A DNA stretch of 64,000 nt, taken from positions 1 to 64,000 of the forward strand of contig JBATDG010000075.1 of assembly GCA_049663345.1 (NCBI GenBank), read 5' to 3'. Source of the DNA: SZUA-365 sp049663345 (GTDB lineage Bacteria; Bacteroidota; Ignavibacteria; SZUA-365). The notes below the pieces were generated by a model that did no database searches, was not told the origin of the DNA, and worked only from the letters and a program-made list of their open reading frames with translations. Each line of letters starts with the position of its first letter. Within the stretch, counting starts at the first letter, position 1. Positions 62,916-64,000 of this stretch are shown here, in pieces. The translations under genes and the position numbers were made by a program.

Positions 62916-62919
62916 TTGG

Positions 62920-64000
62920 TTACCCCCGAAACCCGAACAATCCCCCAGTTTTCTCAAAAGCCCCCTGGCTTTCCTGTTCGCAGGCTCCTACCAGATCTTC
63001 CATTGTAAGCTTGTCGCCGCGGGAGGCAGCGGTGCGGAGGGCGTTTGCGGCGGCGATGGCGATCTGTCCTCCGGTGAACGTAAAGCGCTCGGAAAGACGC
63101 TCAAAATCGACCTCCGGGGTGCGGGGAACGCTCACGGGAATATGCCCTTTCCACAACGCAACGCGGGCTGCCATGTCGGGCGCGGCGAAAGAGATCTTGT
63201 AATCAAAGCGGCGGCTAAAGGCGTCGTCGAGGGATTCCATGAGATTGGTAGTGGCGATCAGGATTCCCGGGAAGCGCTCGAGCTGTTCGAGCAGGATGTT
63301 CTGCAGCCTGTGCTCGGTCTGGTCGGTAGAACGTCCGCCGCCGCCGCTGGACTCCCGTCTCCCCATTAGCTGGTCGCATTCGTTGAGCAGAAGCACAGGC
63401 GGCTTTTCACTGACGCGCATGAGCCGCGCATAGGAAGAGAACATCCGCTGAAGCTGGCTTTCGCTGCCGCCGTACCATTTCGAAAGGATTTTCGTGGCAT
63501 CGGTTATAAGCAGATCGCGTCCGAGAGAGGCGGCGAAGGCCTCGGCGGTGTAAGTCTTACCGGTTCCTGGAGGACCGTGGAACAGCAGCAGCACCGAGCC
63601 GCTGGGACGCGTTGCCGTGACGTGCTCAATTCCCCAGGCACGCAGGCGTTCGAGCTGTTCGCCGTGAACTGATCCCATTGCGACGTCGAGACTCTTCCGC
63701 AGCTCAACGGGGAGCACGGCGCTGTCGAGGTTGTGTCCCGGTTGCCGGCGTTCGAATAGCTGCGATCCGTCGAAATCCGCGGCCTCCTTACTCTCAAGGG
63801 AATTTTCTTCCAGAATACGTTGAAGAATGGAGTCGGGGATTGTATAGTCGCTGCTGCCCATGAAGCCCTCCTCGACGTCGATGAGTCCATGTTTGCGCAG
63901 CGGCGAACCATCGCGGAAATAGCGCTGGCAGCGGAAGCCCTTAAAGTAGTCAGTTCCCCCAAGCGCCTCGGTAGCGTTCTGTATACCAACTCCGCCGCCT
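62920..64000 (-). CDS. AAA-family ATPase, truncated at the window edge
   Basis: 359 residues are visible. The frame stays open through base 64000 with protein-like sequence (DYFKGFRCQRYFRDGSPLR), so the true start lies beyond the window and the ATG at 63861 is internal. The Walker A motif is HGPPGTGKT. Walker B reads VLLLNECDQL, with Asn where Asp usually precedes the catalytic Glu, a substitution also known in a related single-ring AAA group. Sensor 1 (ATTN) and the arginine finger (FSRRFD) are present. The C-terminal helical domain has FTGGQIAIAAANAL. It is a classic AAA module of the CDC48/FtsH type, possibly a remodelling factor. The N-terminal part, which would define its role, is out of view. 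Confidence 0.85.
   Translation of the reverse strand, partial: GGGVGIQNATEALGGTDYFKGFRCQRYFRDGSPLRKHGLIDVEEGFMGSSDYTIPDSILQRILEENSLESKEAADFDGSQLFERRQPGHNLDSAVLPVELRKSLDVAMGSVHGEQLERLRAWGIEHVTATRPSGSVLLLFHGPPGTGKTYTAEAFAASLGRDLLITDATKILSKWYGGSESQLQRMFSSYARLMRVSEKPPVLLLNECDQLMGRRESSGGGGRSTDQTEHRLQNILLEQLERFPGILIATTNLMESLDDAFSRRFDYKISFAAPDMAARVALWKGHIPVSVPRTPEVDFERLSERFTFTGGQIAIAAANALRTAASRGDKLTMEDLVGACEQESQGAFEKTGGLFGFRG

Overview
The window is GC-rich bacterial chromosome, judged by eye. It most resembles the Chlorobi/Ignavibacteria/Kapabacteria side of the FCB superphylum. Five secreted proteins end in type IX secretion (T9SS) type A sorting domains, some with the typical N-Y-P-N-P-F-N-P start. 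secD and secF are separate genes rather than the fused secDF usual in Bacteroidota. MurE carries the DNPR signature for meso-diaminopimelate, so the wall is Gram-negative type. Two promoters match the Bacteroidota-type -7 element TAnnTTTG. The lineage is an inference; no rRNA or tRNA gene was seen.

Layout. 0-1.7 kb: two TPM-domain membrane proteins on the minus strand. 1.9-7.4 kb: a modular T9SS cargo with a VWA domain, then a secreted M1 aminopeptidase. 7.4-13.2 kb: secD-secF-STAS antagonist, then purA overlapping a DUF1611/DgcN-like gene. 13.2-13.8 kb: two sets of tandem repeats, then a promoter overlapped by an array of TGG units every 10 bp, the expected operator of MraZ. 13.8-31.9 kb: a complete dcw cluster, mraZ-rsmH-ftsL-ftsI-murE-murF-mraY-murD-ftsW-murG-(two-TM, PH-like protein)-murC-murB-ftsQ-ftsA-ftsZ. 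It makes lipid II precursors and the core divisome, with overlapping or closely spaced genes throughout. ddl is absent.

31.9-55.2 kb is an accessory, surface-oriented region: a T9SS beta-helix protein, an RND efflux pair, a T9SS protein coupled to a YadA-head/S74-chaperone protein, two tandem TIG-FISUMP lipoproteins, a T9SS beta-propeller, a MORN-repeat protein, a prolyl oligopeptidase, a small HTH regulator, an unrecognised 1040-residue exported protein with five repeats of about 68 residues, and a T9SS FG-GAP propeller. Four related hairpins with a CAGCGCC/GGCGCTG stem lie just 3' of the minus-strand exported-protein genes.

55.2-64 kb holds small metabolic and accessory genes (two VOC proteins, DUF1801, DUF2279, an EamA exporter, a prenyltransferase-like protein, higBA, an SRPBCC protein). 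It also holds a striking transglutaminase-like protein fused to a Het-C/zinc-phospholipase-like domain. The window ends inside an AAA ATPase that continues past base 64000.

Intergenic gaps carry several families of short A/G-rich tandem repeats (GACGTGAG, GATGTAGGA, GAATTAGG/GAATTACG, GGAATGATGGAA). At least one family occurs at two distant loci. The best candidates for undescribed biology are the transglutaminase/Het-C fusion, the 68-residue repeat protein, the PH-like protein inside the dcw operon and the repeat and hairpin families.
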